Part shown: piece by piece, positions 19,407-27,959 of the stretch
How the letters are laid out: the number at the start of each line of letters is the position of its first letter
Numbering within the stretch: the first letter of the stretch is position 1
From: Anaerolineae bacterium
Lineage (GTDB): Bacteria > Chloroflexota > Anaerolineae > Aggregatilineales > Aggregatilineaceae
Length of the DNA stretch: 64,000 bases
Direction: 5' to 3'
Assembly: GCA_016926875.1 (NCBI GenBank)
Contig: JAFGNU010000038.1
Location: forward strand, 1 to 64,000
Made by a program: the position numbers and the translations under genes
The notes under the pieces: model-generated
Database searches by the model: none
What the model was told of the DNA's origin: nothing
The model's input: the letters and a program-made list of their open reading frames with translations, nothing else

Positions 19407-19919
19407 TCAGGGTGTGCCGCGCTGGCTGCCGATCCAGGCGCGTAACATCTGGCGCGTGCTGTCAAAAGCCAGCTCTGGCAGGGGATCGCTGGCCGCATAC
19501 CACATGATCGCTTCGGCGTCATCCTGGGGCGTGGCAGTGCCGCCCGTTACCCTGGCGGCGAAGATGATGACAATCGACGCACCCAAAGCAGCAGGCGCGC
19601 CCTGTACGTCTAGCAGGCGCGTGATCTCCACATCCAGCCCGGTTTCCTCGCACACTTCACGCACGGCAGCGGCGCGCGGGTCTTCACCGTCGTCAATATA
19701 CCCGGCGGGCAGCGCCCATTTACCGCGCTCCGGGTCTACGGTGCGGCGCACCAGCAGCACGCGGTTATCTTGCTCGATGAACACCACGGCGGCCACTTTG
19801 GGATCGTTGAAGTGGACATAGCCGCAGTCAGGGCATATCCGGCGCACCTGCCCGAAAGCGAGCCGGTCTTCCATGTGGTGTCCGCAGACCCGGCAGAAGT
19901 TGACCGGAGGACGGGTCAT
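19407..19919 (-). CDS. NUDIX hydrolase with zinc ribbon
   Basis: A 170-residue hydrolase of nucleoside-diphosphate-linked substrates. It begins with a zinc ribbon (C9, C12, C29, C32), as in NADH pyrophosphatase-like proteins. The Nudix box spans about 73-95 (GYIDDGEDPRAAAVREVCEE then TGLD), matching GX5EX7REUXEEXGU with the metal-binding REVCEE glutamates. The start at 19919 is fixed by a 4-base ATGA overlap with the stop of the upstream anti-sigma-like gene, so the two are translationally coupled. A longer in-frame start would lie inside that gene and before the zinc ribbon. The linkage to a sigma factor operon is unusual for this family. Confidence 0.9.
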   Translation of the reverse strand: MTRPPVNFCRVCGHHMEDRLAFGQVRRICPDCGYVHFNDPKVAAVVFIEQDNRVLLVRRTVDPERGKWALPAGYIDDGEDPRAAAVREVCEETGLDVEITRLLDVQGAPAALGASIVIIFAARVTGGTATPQDDAEAIMWYAASDPLPELAFDSTRQMLRAWIGSQRGTP

Positions 19920-21277
19920 AAACGGCGCGCCTTGCGACGACCGGCGAAATACAGCGCACTCGATACCCCCAGCAGCACCAACCCGATCCCGGTCAGCCAC
20001 CAGCGGTTGCGGTCTTGTTCCTCTTCTTGAGCGCTTTCCCGTGCCTCGGATACGAGACCGGAACCGGTTTGCTCACCCGGAGGTCTGGCTGCCTGCGGCT
20101 GGGTTGCCGGGACGGGTTCCAGGGCTGTGACGGCGGTGGGCGGCGGCGCTTCGGCGGGCATCTCTGCCCCTTCTTCCGGGACTGCTTCGCCTGCTTCTGC
20201 CATTGGCTCCGGTCCGGCCTCCCCGGCCTGTTCATCGGCGGTTTCGTCTGTATCGCGGGCGCCGGTTGGCTCTGGTATGGCTCCAGCCTGTACAACAGCC
20301 GTCAGGGCGATAGTGGGCTGGCTCAGGGCGCCCGTTGTGACCGTCGCCGGTGGTCGCGTCGCCTCTGCATATATTCCAACTGCTTCCGGCGCGGCTGCTT
20401 CGGCGTCCCCCATGAACTCGCTTTCAGCGGCGGCTTCCTCAGCATACTCTTCGTCTTCGACCTCTAGAGCATCGGGCGCGGGGGCTGCCTCGTTGAATGC
20501 CGCTTCGGCTTCCTCGACGGCGCCCGCGTCGGGGCCGAGTGTGTCGGTCATCATGGCAGGACTGGGCAGGGGCGGCGGCGTAGCAGTCAGCGGCTGGCCG
20601 GGAACCATGACAACGCCTTGACCCGCTGGCGCTTCCTCGACGGCACTTACGTCAGCTTCGTACTCGATAGCAACAGTTGGCGAGGCGGTGAGCGGCAGCG
20701 TGGTGGTCGGCGCAGGGGTTTCGCTATGCAGCTTTTCGGCGGTGACAGCGCCCGCCATGGCGGCATCCGAAAGTGCGATGGTGGCCGATGGGAGTGGGGT
20801 GCCGGTCGGCAGACTCGTACTGGTAGCTGCCCAATTCTGCATACTTTCCGGCTGCGCGGTGGCGGTTGGCAGCGCGGCCTGTTCGAGCGCAATTTTGGAC
20901 GCGGCGGTCTGGTCTTTGTCGCTGTCTGCCTGCCCACCCCACAGCACGGCCAGGGCGATCAGCAGGATCGAGGCTGCGGCCCCCAGCGCCCCGGAAAGTT
21001 GCAGCGCGTTTTCGAATGTGAGCAGGCGCTGCCACCAGGACGGTTTCCGGCTGTATACCGCCGGGTCCAGCGTGAAGTTGCGCGGCGCTTTGAGACGTGG
21101 CAGCCCGCGCACCAGCGCGGCAGTGTGGCGCAGGTTATCTAACGCGATACGCAGCACGTCCTCATGAGCGAGGCGCTGTTCCAGCGCGACCCGCTCGTGA
21201 TCGGGCAGCTCGTTGTCGATGTAGGCCGACAGCAGCTCCAGATCGTGTTCGGACGGGATATTGTGGGAGGCGGCCAT
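19916..21277 (-). CDS. Transmembrane anti-sigma-like protein with long low-complexity region
   Basis: The 453-residue product starts with a short helical domain resembling the anti-sigma N-terminus (LELLSAYIDNELPDHERVAL followed by EQRLAHED), but I see no HxxxCxxC zinc site. A transmembrane helix at about 94-113 (GALGAAASILLIALAVLWGG) follows. Next comes about 300 residues rich in Ala, Pro, Thr and Glu, presumably exposed outside the membrane. A second hydrophobic segment near the C-terminus (WWLTGIGLVLLGVSSALYF) ends in a basic tail. It lies 49 bases after the sigma factor gene and likely inhibits it. ATG 21277 is my choice. An upstream TTG at 21352 would overlap the sigma gene. Confidence 0.72.
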   Translation of the reverse strand: MAASHNIPSEHDLELLSAYIDNELPDHERVALEQRLAHEDVLRIALDNLRHTAALVRGLPRLKAPRNFTLDPAVYSRKPSWWQRLLTFENALQLSGALGAAASILLIALAVLWGGQADSDKDQTAASKIALEQAALPTATAQPESMQNWAATSTSLPTGTPLPSATIALSDAAMAGAVTAEKLHSETPAPTTTLPLTASPTVAIEYEADVSAVEEAPAGQGVVMVPGQPLTATPPPLPSPAMMTDTLGPDAGAVEEAEAAFNEAAPAPDALEVEDEEYAEEAAAESEFMGDAEAAAPEAVGIYAEATRPPATVTTGALSQPTIALTAVVQAGAIPEPTGARDTDETADEQAGEAGPEPMAEAGEAVPEEGAEMPAEAPPPTAVTALEPVPATQPQAARPPGEQTGSGLVSEARESAQEEEQDRNRWWLTGIGLVLLGVSSALYFAGRRKARRL

Positions 21278-21326
21278 GATATTACTGTCGTTTTCCCTGT
21301 ACAATCGGCACTTTAGCCAGGCGCCG

Positions 21327-21920
21327 TTACTTGTCCATAAGACGATATTCAATGGGTAAAAGTTCCCGCACGGCTTGCAGGCAGTCGCGCAGCCGTCCCC
21401 GCGCCCGGCTCAGGCGAGATTTCACCGTGCCCAGCGGGATACCCGTGATCTCAACGATTTCCTGGTACGCGTAGCCTTCGACATCGGCCAGCACCTCGAT
21501 CACACGCTGGTCGTCCGGCAGCGCTCGAATACAATCCTGGATGGCGGTATTAAGCTCGCTGCGCTGGGTGGCGTGCTCCGGGTTTTCAGGCGGATCGCAG
21601 AGCGGTGAATTAGGCTGGACAGTAACCTCGTGCAGCGCCTCCAGCGAGGAGGCCGGGCGGCGCTGGCGGCGGCGTAACTCGTCGTAGCAGGCATTGGTCA
21701 CGATCCGCATCAACCAGGATTTGAACCGCTCACCTCTGAACTGGTGCAGCTTGCGGAAGGCCGAGATAAACGCTTCCTGGGTGGCATCGGCAGCCGCGTC
21801 GCTTTCGCTCATAATGCGGTAGGCAACGGTGAACGCCAAATCCTGGTACAACAGCACCAAGCTGTTGAAGGATTCAACATCGCCGCGTTTGGCTGCCCGG
21901 ATCAGATCGTGTTCGTCCAT
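21327..21920 (-). CDS. ECF-type RNA polymerase sigma factor
   Basis: A 197-residue sigma-70 family protein of the extracytoplasmic function type. Region 2 (about 10-80) includes DAAADATQEAFISAFRKLHQ and FKSWLMRIVTNACYDELRRR, which contact the core enzyme and the -10 element. Region 4 (about 130-185) has the YQEIVEITGIPLGTVKSRLS helix-turn-helix for the -35 element. The linker (SSLEALHEVTVQPN) is typical of the SigE/RpoE group. It is the first gene of a minus-strand operon with an anti-sigma-like protein and a NUDIX hydrolase, which suggests response to an envelope signal. AAGG precedes the ATG at a short distance. Confidence 0.92.
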   Translation of the reverse strand: MDEHDLIRAAKRGDVESFNSLVLLYQDLAFTVAYRIMSESDAAADATQEAFISAFRKLHQFRGERFKSWLMRIVTNACYDELRRRQRRPASSLEALHEVTVQPNSPLCDPPENPEHATQRSELNTAIQDCIRALPDDQRVIEVLADVEGYAYQEIVEITGIPLGTVKSRLSRARGRLRDCLQAVRELLPIEYRLMDK

Positions 21921-21968
21921 AAACCTTATGATAGCCCGATCAGCGTGCTCGTTTGATCCAGAATTCCA

Positions 21969-21997
21969 TTGACGGATTACCTAAAACACCCTATACT
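21969..21997 (+). promoter_or_regulatory. Promoter of the tRNA-Leu gene
   Basis: TTGACG (21969-21974) and TATACT (21992-21997) are separated by exactly 17 bases. A start about 7 bases after the -10 would lie just before the tRNA 5' end at 22012. Confidence 0.8.
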
Positions 21998-22011
21998 TGC
22001 GGTATGTTTTA

Positions 22012-22095
22012 GCCGAAGTGGCGGAATTGGCAGACGCACGCGACTCAAAATCGCGCGGGGTAATACCCATGTGGGTTCGACTCCCACCTTCGGCA
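22012..22095 (+). tRNA. tRNA-Leu (anticodon CAA)
   Basis: The acceptor stem GCCGAAG (22012-22018) pairs with CTTCGGC (22088-22094). The anticodon stem CGCGA/TCGCG encloses the loop CTCAAAA, which puts CAA at positions 34-36. The long variable arm and the GTTCGA T-loop fit leucine tRNA (class II). The discriminator is A, and the next bases are CCT, so the CCA end is not fully encoded. It has its own promoter and terminator. Confidence 0.93.
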
Positions 22096-22115
22096 CCTGA
22101 GGCGAAATTTGGATT

Positions 22116-22147
22116 GAGCCGGGATCAATTTGGCCCCGGCTCTTTTT
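22116..22147 (+). terminator. Terminator of tRNA-Leu
   Basis: GAGCCGGG (22116-22123) pairs with CCCGGCTC (22135-22142) and is followed by five T residues, about 20 bases after the tRNA. Confidence 0.85.
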
Positions 22148-22231
22148 GATCTGCCCGCCGAATTTTAGTACGATCCAATCGCGTGGATTATAACAGGTGA
22201 ACTTTGTGCGGTCTAGGCAGGCTAACACGAG

Positions 22232-22630
22232 ATGACAAGGCGATATGTTGGATCACTGCTGATCGGTGTGCTGGTCGGGCTGGCCTTTGGTATCTTCCTG
22301 GGCTGGGAACAGTTCCCGGTGGAGTACACTAACAGCTCAATGGAAGCGCTGGCACCGCGTTACCAGGAACAGTATACCGTGATGGTAGCCGAAGGATACC
22401 AGGTTGACCGGGATAAGAATGCTGCGCTGGCCCGGTTGCAAGTATTGGGTAAAAGCAACGTGTTTGATTATGTGCAGGCCCTCACCGAGCAGTACATCAG
22501 CCAGAGCAACGTACCGGCCATCTCGACGATGGTAGCGCTGGCCGAAGCGATGGGACGCCTGACGCCAGTGATGGAGATTTACCGGTTGACGCCGGTGCCG
22601 ACACCTCTTCCACAGTTTGCCAACCCGTAG
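22232..22630 (+). CDS. Membrane-anchored protein, paralogue of the next gene
   Basis: An unrecognised 132-residue protein. Residues 7-24 are a Gly-rich transmembrane helix (LLIGVLVGLAFGIFLGW), so it is probably anchored at its N-terminus with the rest outside. The middle is helical (YQEQYTVMVAEGYQVDRDKN then ALARLQVLG), and the C-terminus has a short TPVPTPLP tail. The same pattern (TM helix, then a Tyr-rich AREDYVVAVALSYAYNHD segment and FDRLRAL) occurs in the gene that follows 6 bases downstream. They look like a diverged tandem pair with a helical, TPR-like extracellular domain. Function unknown. Confidence 0.75.
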   Translation: MTRRYVGSLLIGVLVGLAFGIFLGWEQFPVEYTNSSMEALAPRYQEQYTVMVAEGYQVDRDKNAALARLQVLGKSNVFDYVQALTEQYISQSNVPAISTMVALAEAMGRLTPVMEIYRLTPVPTPLPQFANP

Positions 22631-22636
22631 GGCATA

Positions 22637-23536
22637 ATGGACTCTGAACAGAAACGCACCGGTTATACAAGCGGCATTTCCTGGTTTGCCCTGATCGTAG
22701 GGATTGCGCTGGGAGTCGGGCTGGGCCTGATGTACACATGGGAAATCGACCCCGTGATCGAGCGCAATACCGCACCCTGGCAGCTTGGCCCCGAAGCACG
22801 CGAGGATTACGTGGTGGCTGTAGCCTTGAGCTATGCCTACAACCACGATCTGAACCTGGCGTTTGACCGGCTGCGCGCGCTGCGACCTGACCGGGACGTG
22901 TGGAGCATGGTAGCAAATATCGCCTGTGCGCGTCACAAGCGCGTGCAGCGCACGAACAGTGATGTGCTGGTCATGCGCGCGTTGGAGCAGTTGTACCGTC
23001 CGCAGGGGGCGCGCGGGTGTGCAGACGGGCAGTACCCGACCCCGGCGCCTGTCAGTTTTATCACGCCAACCCCGGAATTTACCCGGACGCCAACACTGAC
23101 GCCGCCGCCGACTAAAACACCGACCCCGCCGCTTCCCACGCCGACCCCGTATGAACCCGCCGAGCCGAGCCGCACACCACCACCATCGGGCAGCTATGTC
23201 ACCGCGCGTATAGAGCCGTTTTGCGATCCAGACCTGGACGGGGTGATCGAAGTGCGCGTTTACCACCCCAGCGGGGAAGGTGTGCCCGGTATGCCGGTGA
23301 CGGTGACCTGGGGCGGCGACCAGACCGACACGTTCTATACCGGTCTGAAGCCCGGCAGGGAAGCCGGGTATGCCGACTTCCAGATGGTGCCGGGCCGGTC
23401 CTACCTTGTGACAATCCCAGGTCTGGTATCTGATCCCCGCCCGATTGAGGCGGTGCCGTGCGAGGTCTCGGTCAATGGGCAGGTGGTGAGCGCTACCACG
23501 TCGTACTGGATCAATTTCCACCGCCAGCCGGGCTAA
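22637..23536 (+). CDS. Membrane-anchored protein with Thr/Pro linker and beta domain
   Basis: An unrecognised 299-residue protein. It has an N-terminal transmembrane helix (about 15-33), the helical domain shared with the preceding gene (about 45-130), a Thr/Pro-rich linker (about 135-185, TPTPPLPTPTP type) and a C-terminal domain of about 110 residues with repeated beta-strand patterns (GVIEVRVYHPSGEGVPGMPV, then TVTWGG). The C-terminal part resembles an Ig-like domain. The linker style is common in exported Chloroflexota proteins. It is the last gene before a strong terminator. The partner or ligand is unknown. Confidence 0.75.
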   Translation: MDSEQKRTGYTSGISWFALIVGIALGVGLGLMYTWEIDPVIERNTAPWQLGPEAREDYVVAVALSYAYNHDLNLAFDRLRALRPDRDVWSMVANIACARHKRVQRTNSDVLVMRALEQLYRPQGARGCADGQYPTPAPVSFITPTPEFTRTPTLTPPPTKTPTPPLPTPTPYEPAEPSRTPPPSGSYVTARIEPFCDPDLDGVIEVRVYHPSGEGVPGMPVTVTWGGDQTDTFYTGLKPGREAGYADFQMVPGRSYLVTIPGLVSDPRPIEAVPCEVSVNGQVVSATTSYWINFHRQPG

Positions 23537-23558
23537 GGCGATCAAGGACGGTAAAAGA

Positions 23559-23607
23559 AACCGCAGGCGGGTGCTCGATCTAAAGCGCTCGCCTGTGGTT
23601 GTTTTTT
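23559..23607 (+). terminator. Terminator after the paralogous membrane-protein pair
   Basis: AACCGCAGGCG (23559-23569) pairs with CGCCTGTGGTT (23590-23600) with one G-T pair, and T6 follows at 23602-23607. It separates the plus-strand pair from the convergent solute-binding protein gene. Confidence 0.85.
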
Positions 23608-23621
23608 GCAGTGTATCCGGT

Positions 23622-25346
23622 TTATGCACCCGGTTGGGTGCTGGTATCGATAGTCCACAGGTCGAAGCGTGCCGGTCCGCAGTCGTTGACCGCCGTCAGC
23701 CAGGGCTGCTGCAACCAGGCGCATGTCGTGACGTAGAGCGGCAGCACCGGGAAGGTGCCGTCCGGGCCAAAGAAATACTCTTCCGCCTGGGCATATAACT
23801 CGGCACGCCTGGCGATGTCCGGCTCGACGGCAGCCCGGTCTAGCAGCGCATCCCCGGCATCGCATTCGCGCCCTGGCCGGATATAGCCATAGCGGCAGTG
23901 CAGCGCATCGCTCAGCCAGGCGTTGGCGTCGGGGTAATCACCGCTCCAGACAACCAGCCACATATGCGAGCGCGTGACGGATTCGGGATCATAGGCCAGG
24001 TGAGCCAGTTCGATCATCAGCACGCGCGACAGCGTCCTGACTTCAAACAGCGCCGTGTGGCAGCCAAGATTGACGGACCACTGTTCAATGACAGCCTGTC
24101 CCAACTCGATCCAGGCCGGATCATCGTCAGGCACCAGCATGATCAGCGTTTCCGGTATGTTATTGCAGCCAGGGTAGCCTGCCATTTCGTAGTCGGCCTG
24201 GGCCTGGACTGGGTTAAGCGACAGGCCGTTATATTGTGGCGCAGCCACCACGCCGGGCGGGGTGAACTGGGACAGCGCCAATGCCTGGTCCGGGAACAAC
24301 TGGTTTACCAGCGCTTCGCGGTCGATGGCATATGCCAGCGCGCGCCGCACTTCCGGCACCTCGACCAGCGCGCGATCATACGAAAAGCCCAACATAACCA
24401 CCGATGAGCCAGGAGCAGTGCGCAGCAAGTCGCGGTTTGTCGTGCGCGCAGCGGCCACTTCGTCAGCACTCAGGCGCGCCATATCGACCCGGCCCCCGGA
24501 AGCCAGCATCGAGGCGGTCATGGTGTCGGTTGTGAAGGTTACATCGACCTGTTCGACATTGCCTGTGTAGGTATCCGGCCAGTGTGGGTTGCGGATCAGC
24601 TTCATACCGGCACCGGTCCAGTTTTGCAGCGTGTAGGGGCCGTTGGTCATGATCGCGCCCGGTGCCGTCCAGTTTGACGGGGCAGAGACGGCTTCGCGGG
24701 GCAGCGGGCGGAATTCCGGCGTGCTGGTCAGCGTCAGGAAGTAGGCCGATGGAAACAGCAGGTCGATCTCCAGCGTGTACGGGCCGGTGGCGCGAGCGCC
24801 GATCTCGCGCGCGATGAACAGGTCATTGATCACTTCGGGGAACGCCTGGGCGACGGTCTGGCAGCCGTTCACGATCATCAGGTTGGGCGTCAGGGGCGAC
24901 GGGCGGAGCGGGTCACAGGCGCGTTGGATGGCATAGACAAAATCGCCTGCCGCAACCGGGCGGATTGGCGTCACGGTCTGCGTACCGGAATCGTACCGTA
25001 CCCACTGGATATCATCGCGCAGGGTAAAGGTCCAGGTCAGCCCGTCGTCGCTCACCGTCCAGCTTTCGGCCAGCATGGGTTCGACCTGCTGCGTGCCCGG
25101 ATCAAAACGGGTCAGGCCTATAAACAGGTTTTCGACCAAGTCGCGCGTATCGGGATCAAAGCGCGAAACGGCGACCGGGTCCAGGCTGGTCAGCGGCGGT
25201 GATGCAAGACGCAGCGCGGCGGTATCCTGGTGCAAGGGCGCAGCCGCAGCCGGAGCAGTTCGCCCGCCGACGATAAGACTTCCGATCAGGATTGCCAGGA
25301 CAGCCAGAAGAGACGCACGTCGCATGGTTGGTAGCAGACGCTGCAT
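23622..25346 (-). CDS. ABC transporter substrate-binding protein, family 5 (peptide type)
   Basis: The 574-residue product has a signal peptide (MQRLLPTMRRASLLAVLAIL, then a GGRTAPAAAA end) and the family-5 solute-binding fold. LDPVAVSRFDPDTRDLVENL followed by FIGLTRFDP, then MLAESWTVSDDGLTWTFTLR and the AYAIDREALV segment, are diagnostic. No lipobox cysteine is seen, so it is probably secreted or held by an N-terminal anchor. These proteins bind oligopeptides, nickel or other solutes for import. No permease or ATPase genes are nearby, so it is an orphan. ATG 25346 has GAGGAA upstream, whereas a longer start lacks a signal peptide. Confidence 0.9.
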   Translation of the reverse strand: MQRLLPTMRRASLLAVLAILIGSLIVGGRTAPAAAAPLHQDTAALRLASPPLTSLDPVAVSRFDPDTRDLVENLFIGLTRFDPGTQQVEPMLAESWTVSDDGLTWTFTLRDDIQWVRYDSGTQTVTPIRPVAAGDFVYAIQRACDPLRPSPLTPNLMIVNGCQTVAQAFPEVINDLFIAREIGARATGPYTLEIDLLFPSAYFLTLTSTPEFRPLPREAVSAPSNWTAPGAIMTNGPYTLQNWTGAGMKLIRNPHWPDTYTGNVEQVDVTFTTDTMTASMLASGGRVDMARLSADEVAAARTTNRDLLRTAPGSSVVMLGFSYDRALVEVPEVRRALAYAIDREALVNQLFPDQALALSQFTPPGVVAAPQYNGLSLNPVQAQADYEMAGYPGCNNIPETLIMLVPDDDPAWIELGQAVIEQWSVNLGCHTALFEVRTLSRVLMIELAHLAYDPESVTRSHMWLVVWSGDYPDANAWLSDALHCRYGYIRPGRECDAGDALLDRAAVEPDIARRAELYAQAEEYFFGPDGTFPVLPLYVTTCAWLQQPWLTAVNDCGPARFDLWTIDTSTQPGA

Positions 25347-25455
25347 AGGTTCCTCTCTTGTTTTTTGGGTTAGTTGGATCGGGTAACAGCAAAACGCCGC
25401 TATTGTAGCGCAAAAATGACGACAAAAACCGACGCCTGCCCTTTGCTTGGCGGTC

Positions 25456-27159
25456 TCATGGTAGATGGCTGGCAGCGGGCATGTTGCCACCCAAAATGAT
25501 CCACGTCAAGAACATATCACACAGGGCATAGACCAGCCACACCTGCCATACCGGACGCCTGAATCGGTTTGCCAGGGTGGACAGCGCCGCCGCGCTCAGA
25601 CCGACGAAAAACACCGCGATACCCACTGTGTATCCCGGCGCGAAACAGTCCAGGTCGAACGTTATCAGCAGCGAAGGGATGTGCCGGTAGAGATCGGGCG
25701 GATACAGCAGCTTACTGGCGCCGTATATGCCTGTAGCCGTGAGCAGGGCATGGTCGCCAAACAGCATAACAAGACAGGCCGGGATCGCCAGCCACAGCAG
25801 CCCCAACGGGACCTGAACAAGCCCATCGATCAGCGCGTCCATCAGGCCTGGAGTGTTGGCAGGCTGCGCGTCCAATCCTTGCCCGGCGGTGTAGGCGGTG
25901 TATACGCGGGCGGTGAGGTCTTGCAGCCCTGTCCAGGCGAGGCGGATATTGCCTGCCGGGTCGATAGCCAGCGCAGGCGAACCACCGTCCGCCGGTTTTG
26001 GGGCGGCCACCTGGAAGCCCAGCGCCGCACCATCCCGGAAATAGACCACTGCCGGGCGCCAGCCGTTCGTGGTGTGCAGCGTGATCGCCAGCGGCAGCAG
26101 GTCGTGCTGCCCCGGCGCAGGACGCGGCCAGCGGAGATCGGCGCGCCTGTCCGGGCTGTCTGGCAGGGCAGCAGCGAGGCCAGTATGCAGTTCGCTTGAT
26201 AGGGAGACATCCAGGCGGGCAGGTTCCGCCGGGAGGATAAGTTCTGTCCGCGTGGACACACCAGGGCGATCCAGTGGAAAGGCCAGCACATACACGCGCT
26301 CAACATCAGGCCGGGCGGCTGTGTTCAATCCACAGAATAGATAGCCGTGTGTCTGATCTAAGCCGATAGCAAAGGAAGCGATCCCCTCATTGGGGGCCAA
26401 CGGGATCAACAGCAGCGGCTCCGGCTCGCTGAACGCAGCGTGTGTCAGGTCACCAGCGGGCAGGGTGTGATAGTTCACCATCCAACTGTCCGGCGTGTTG
26501 TAAGTCAGCCAGACGAGATGTACCGTTTCCGTTTGATCGATGACGGCGGCTATCCGGCTGACGTCGTCCAACAGCGGCTCGCCCGGCGCACGCGGGCGCC
26601 CGGTGTCGTCGATGTCGGACGCGAAAAGCTGCTGCGTGTTGGTGTCGATCCACAGGATGAGCAGGCGCCCGGTATGGTGGGACAGCGCCGCAAAATCGTT
26701 TTGTACATCCGACGCCAGGTCAACAGGCCCGCGAACCGTCTGCCCCTCGGCATCGATCAACGCGCTTTGTAGTCGGCTGCTGTCGTCTGCCCAGACCAGG
26801 TGAAAGGTATCTGATTCGGCAGGTGCAGCCAACCAACGGCGCAGAGATAGATCAGGATAGGGTAAAATAGGAATATCGATGGGCATTTGATCCAGCAGAG
26901 TGGCCACCAGCGCCGTACCAGCGCCCGGCGGCTGCCAGATCAGCGCGGTTTGCCGGGATGTTTGTAGAAACGCCGGGGCATTCAGCGTGCCGGTGGACCC
27001 GTGTTCGCGGACAACCGGCCATTCGTATGCGGTTTCCGGCGTGTTTGCAGCTCGGACGGCGGCAGCCATCGCAACAACCGCTGAGACGAGCACTGCCCAC
27101 AGCATTAACTGGCTGGATTTCCGGCGAAAGAACGTATGATAAAAAGCAGGCACATGCAT
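25456..27159 (-). CDS. Exported beta-rich protein with C-terminal membrane helices
   Basis: I do not recognise this 567-residue protein. It starts with basic residues and a hydrophobic helix (LMLWAVLVSAVVAMAAAV). About 400 residues of alternating beta-strand sequence follow, with repeated D-T-H-L-V-W elements (FHLVWADDSS, VHLVWLTYN, NIRLAWTGL), which suggest a beta-propeller-like domain. The C-terminal quarter has about four membrane helices (about 435-560). It lies 109 bases upstream of the solute-binding gene on the same strand and could be co-transcribed with it. The short intergenic region has no obvious terminator. Function unknown. Confidence 0.7.
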   Translation of the reverse strand: MHVPAFYHTFFRRKSSQLMLWAVLVSAVVAMAAAVRAANTPETAYEWPVVREHGSTGTLNAPAFLQTSRQTALIWQPPGAGTALVATLLDQMPIDIPILPYPDLSLRRWLAAPAESDTFHLVWADDSSRLQSALIDAEGQTVRGPVDLASDVQNDFAALSHHTGRLLILWIDTNTQQLFASDIDDTGRPRAPGEPLLDDVSRIAAVIDQTETVHLVWLTYNTPDSWMVNYHTLPAGDLTHAAFSEPEPLLLIPLAPNEGIASFAIGLDQTHGYLFCGLNTAARPDVERVYVLAFPLDRPGVSTRTELILPAEPARLDVSLSSELHTGLAAALPDSPDRRADLRWPRPAPGQHDLLPLAITLHTTNGWRPAVVYFRDGAALGFQVAAPKPADGGSPALAIDPAGNIRLAWTGLQDLTARVYTAYTAGQGLDAQPANTPGLMDALIDGLVQVPLGLLWLAIPACLVMLFGDHALLTATGIYGASKLLYPPDLYRHIPSLLITFDLDCFAPGYTVGIAVFFVGLSAAALSTLANRFRRPVWQVWLVYALCDMFLTWIILGGNMPAASHLP

Positions 27160-27313
27160 GAGACGTGTTTACCCGGTTATCCTTATGCACTCTGCTGAGC
27201 CGCGGCCTGTATGGGTTTTGTTAGATGTTGTTGAAGTTGCTAACTATTTTCCCTAAACTTTTGGTACACTGATTGTGGATTGTGTGCCACTTTATTGTGC
27301 GAAAGGTCTGCCA

Positions 27314-27790
27314 ATGGTAAACAACCGACCCAAGACACCTATTAGACGTCAAACATCCCTGCTGAGCGATGCCGGTCGTTATCCGGCGATGCCGGTTGAT
27401 GCAGATGAGTCGCAGCCCCAGACAGCACGTCTGGCAACGCCCTGGCGGCTGCTGCTGCAAATCGGCGGGCAGACCCAGACAACTGTGGGGCTTGAGGTCA
27501 AGGATCGGATCGTCCTGGGACGGGCTGACCCCGTGGCCAATTTCCACCCGGAATTGGACTTGACGCCGTATGGCGGGCAAGATGGGGGTGTTTCGCGTCG
27601 TCATGCATCTATTGTCCAGGATGAAACAAACAAAGCGCTCTATCTTGAAGATTTAAACAGCACAAATGGTACACGCATCAATGGGTTTTCACTTGAACCA
27701 CGGCGCCGTTACCGGTTACGTGATGGCGACGAAATAGAAGTTGGGCGGCTGCGCATGACCCTGCGGTTTGTACGCTCACCCTATAAGTAG
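27314..27790 (+). CDS. FHA-domain protein
   Basis: A 158-residue protein whose C-terminal two thirds (about 55-150) form a forkhead-associated domain that binds phosphothreonine peptides. The key residues are present: GR in IVLGRADP, SRRH in VSRRHASIVQ, and STNGTRING with the loop Asn. The first 45 residues are polar and probably disordered. It starts at ATG 27314 with AAAGG 7 bases upstream. Stand-alone FHA proteins usually work with Ser/Thr kinases, but no kinase gene is seen in this window. Confidence 0.9.
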   Translation: MVNNRPKTPIRRQTSLLSDAGRYPAMPVDADESQPQTARLATPWRLLLQIGGQTQTTVGLEVKDRIVLGRADPVANFHPELDLTPYGGQDGGVSRRHASIVQDETNKALYLEDLNSTNGTRINGFSLEPRRRYRLRDGDEIEVGRLRMTLRFVRSPYK

Positions 27791-27814
27791 TGCCAGACTG
27801 GTTTCCGAAACGAA

Positions 27815-27887
27815 CAGCTTTAGCAGTTGGCGCTCAGCGGTTAGCTAAAAACCGGGTGAGCGCCTTGTTTCTTGTCAGCTAATCACT
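27815..27887. repeat. Dispersed intergenic palindromic repeat, copy A
   Basis: CAGCTTTAGCAGTTGGCG is followed by CTCAGCGGTTAGCTAAAA, so TTTAGC and GCTAAA are inverted arms around a CAGTTGGCG core. A second module (TTTCTTGTCAGCTAATCAC, to 27887) matches the second module of copy C. Copies B and C are at 30331 and 35841. It lies between the FHA gene and the convergent acetyltransferase gene. Confidence 0.75.
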
Positions 27888-27959
27888 AAAAACCAGCGGC
27901 TGGTAGCTCAGGTTGATTTGACGGGACGCCTGCGGGCGCTCCTACTGTGTGAACCCAGT

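Noticed and set aside
23091-23160. Repeated ACGCCGACCCCG-type DNA in the second membrane-protein gene
   Set aside because: It is codon repetition for a Thr/Pro-rich linker within an intact frame, not a tandem DNA repeat or CRISPR.
22337-23629. Minus-strand open frame (430 codons) opposite the paralogous membrane-protein pair
   Set aside because: Its composition is Arg/Gly/His-rich without domain. The plus-strand genes have transmembrane helices and a following terminator.
27160-27313. Search for a promoter in the divergent region upstream of the FHA gene
   Set aside because: TACACT at 27265-27270 has no well-spaced -35, so it was not annotated.
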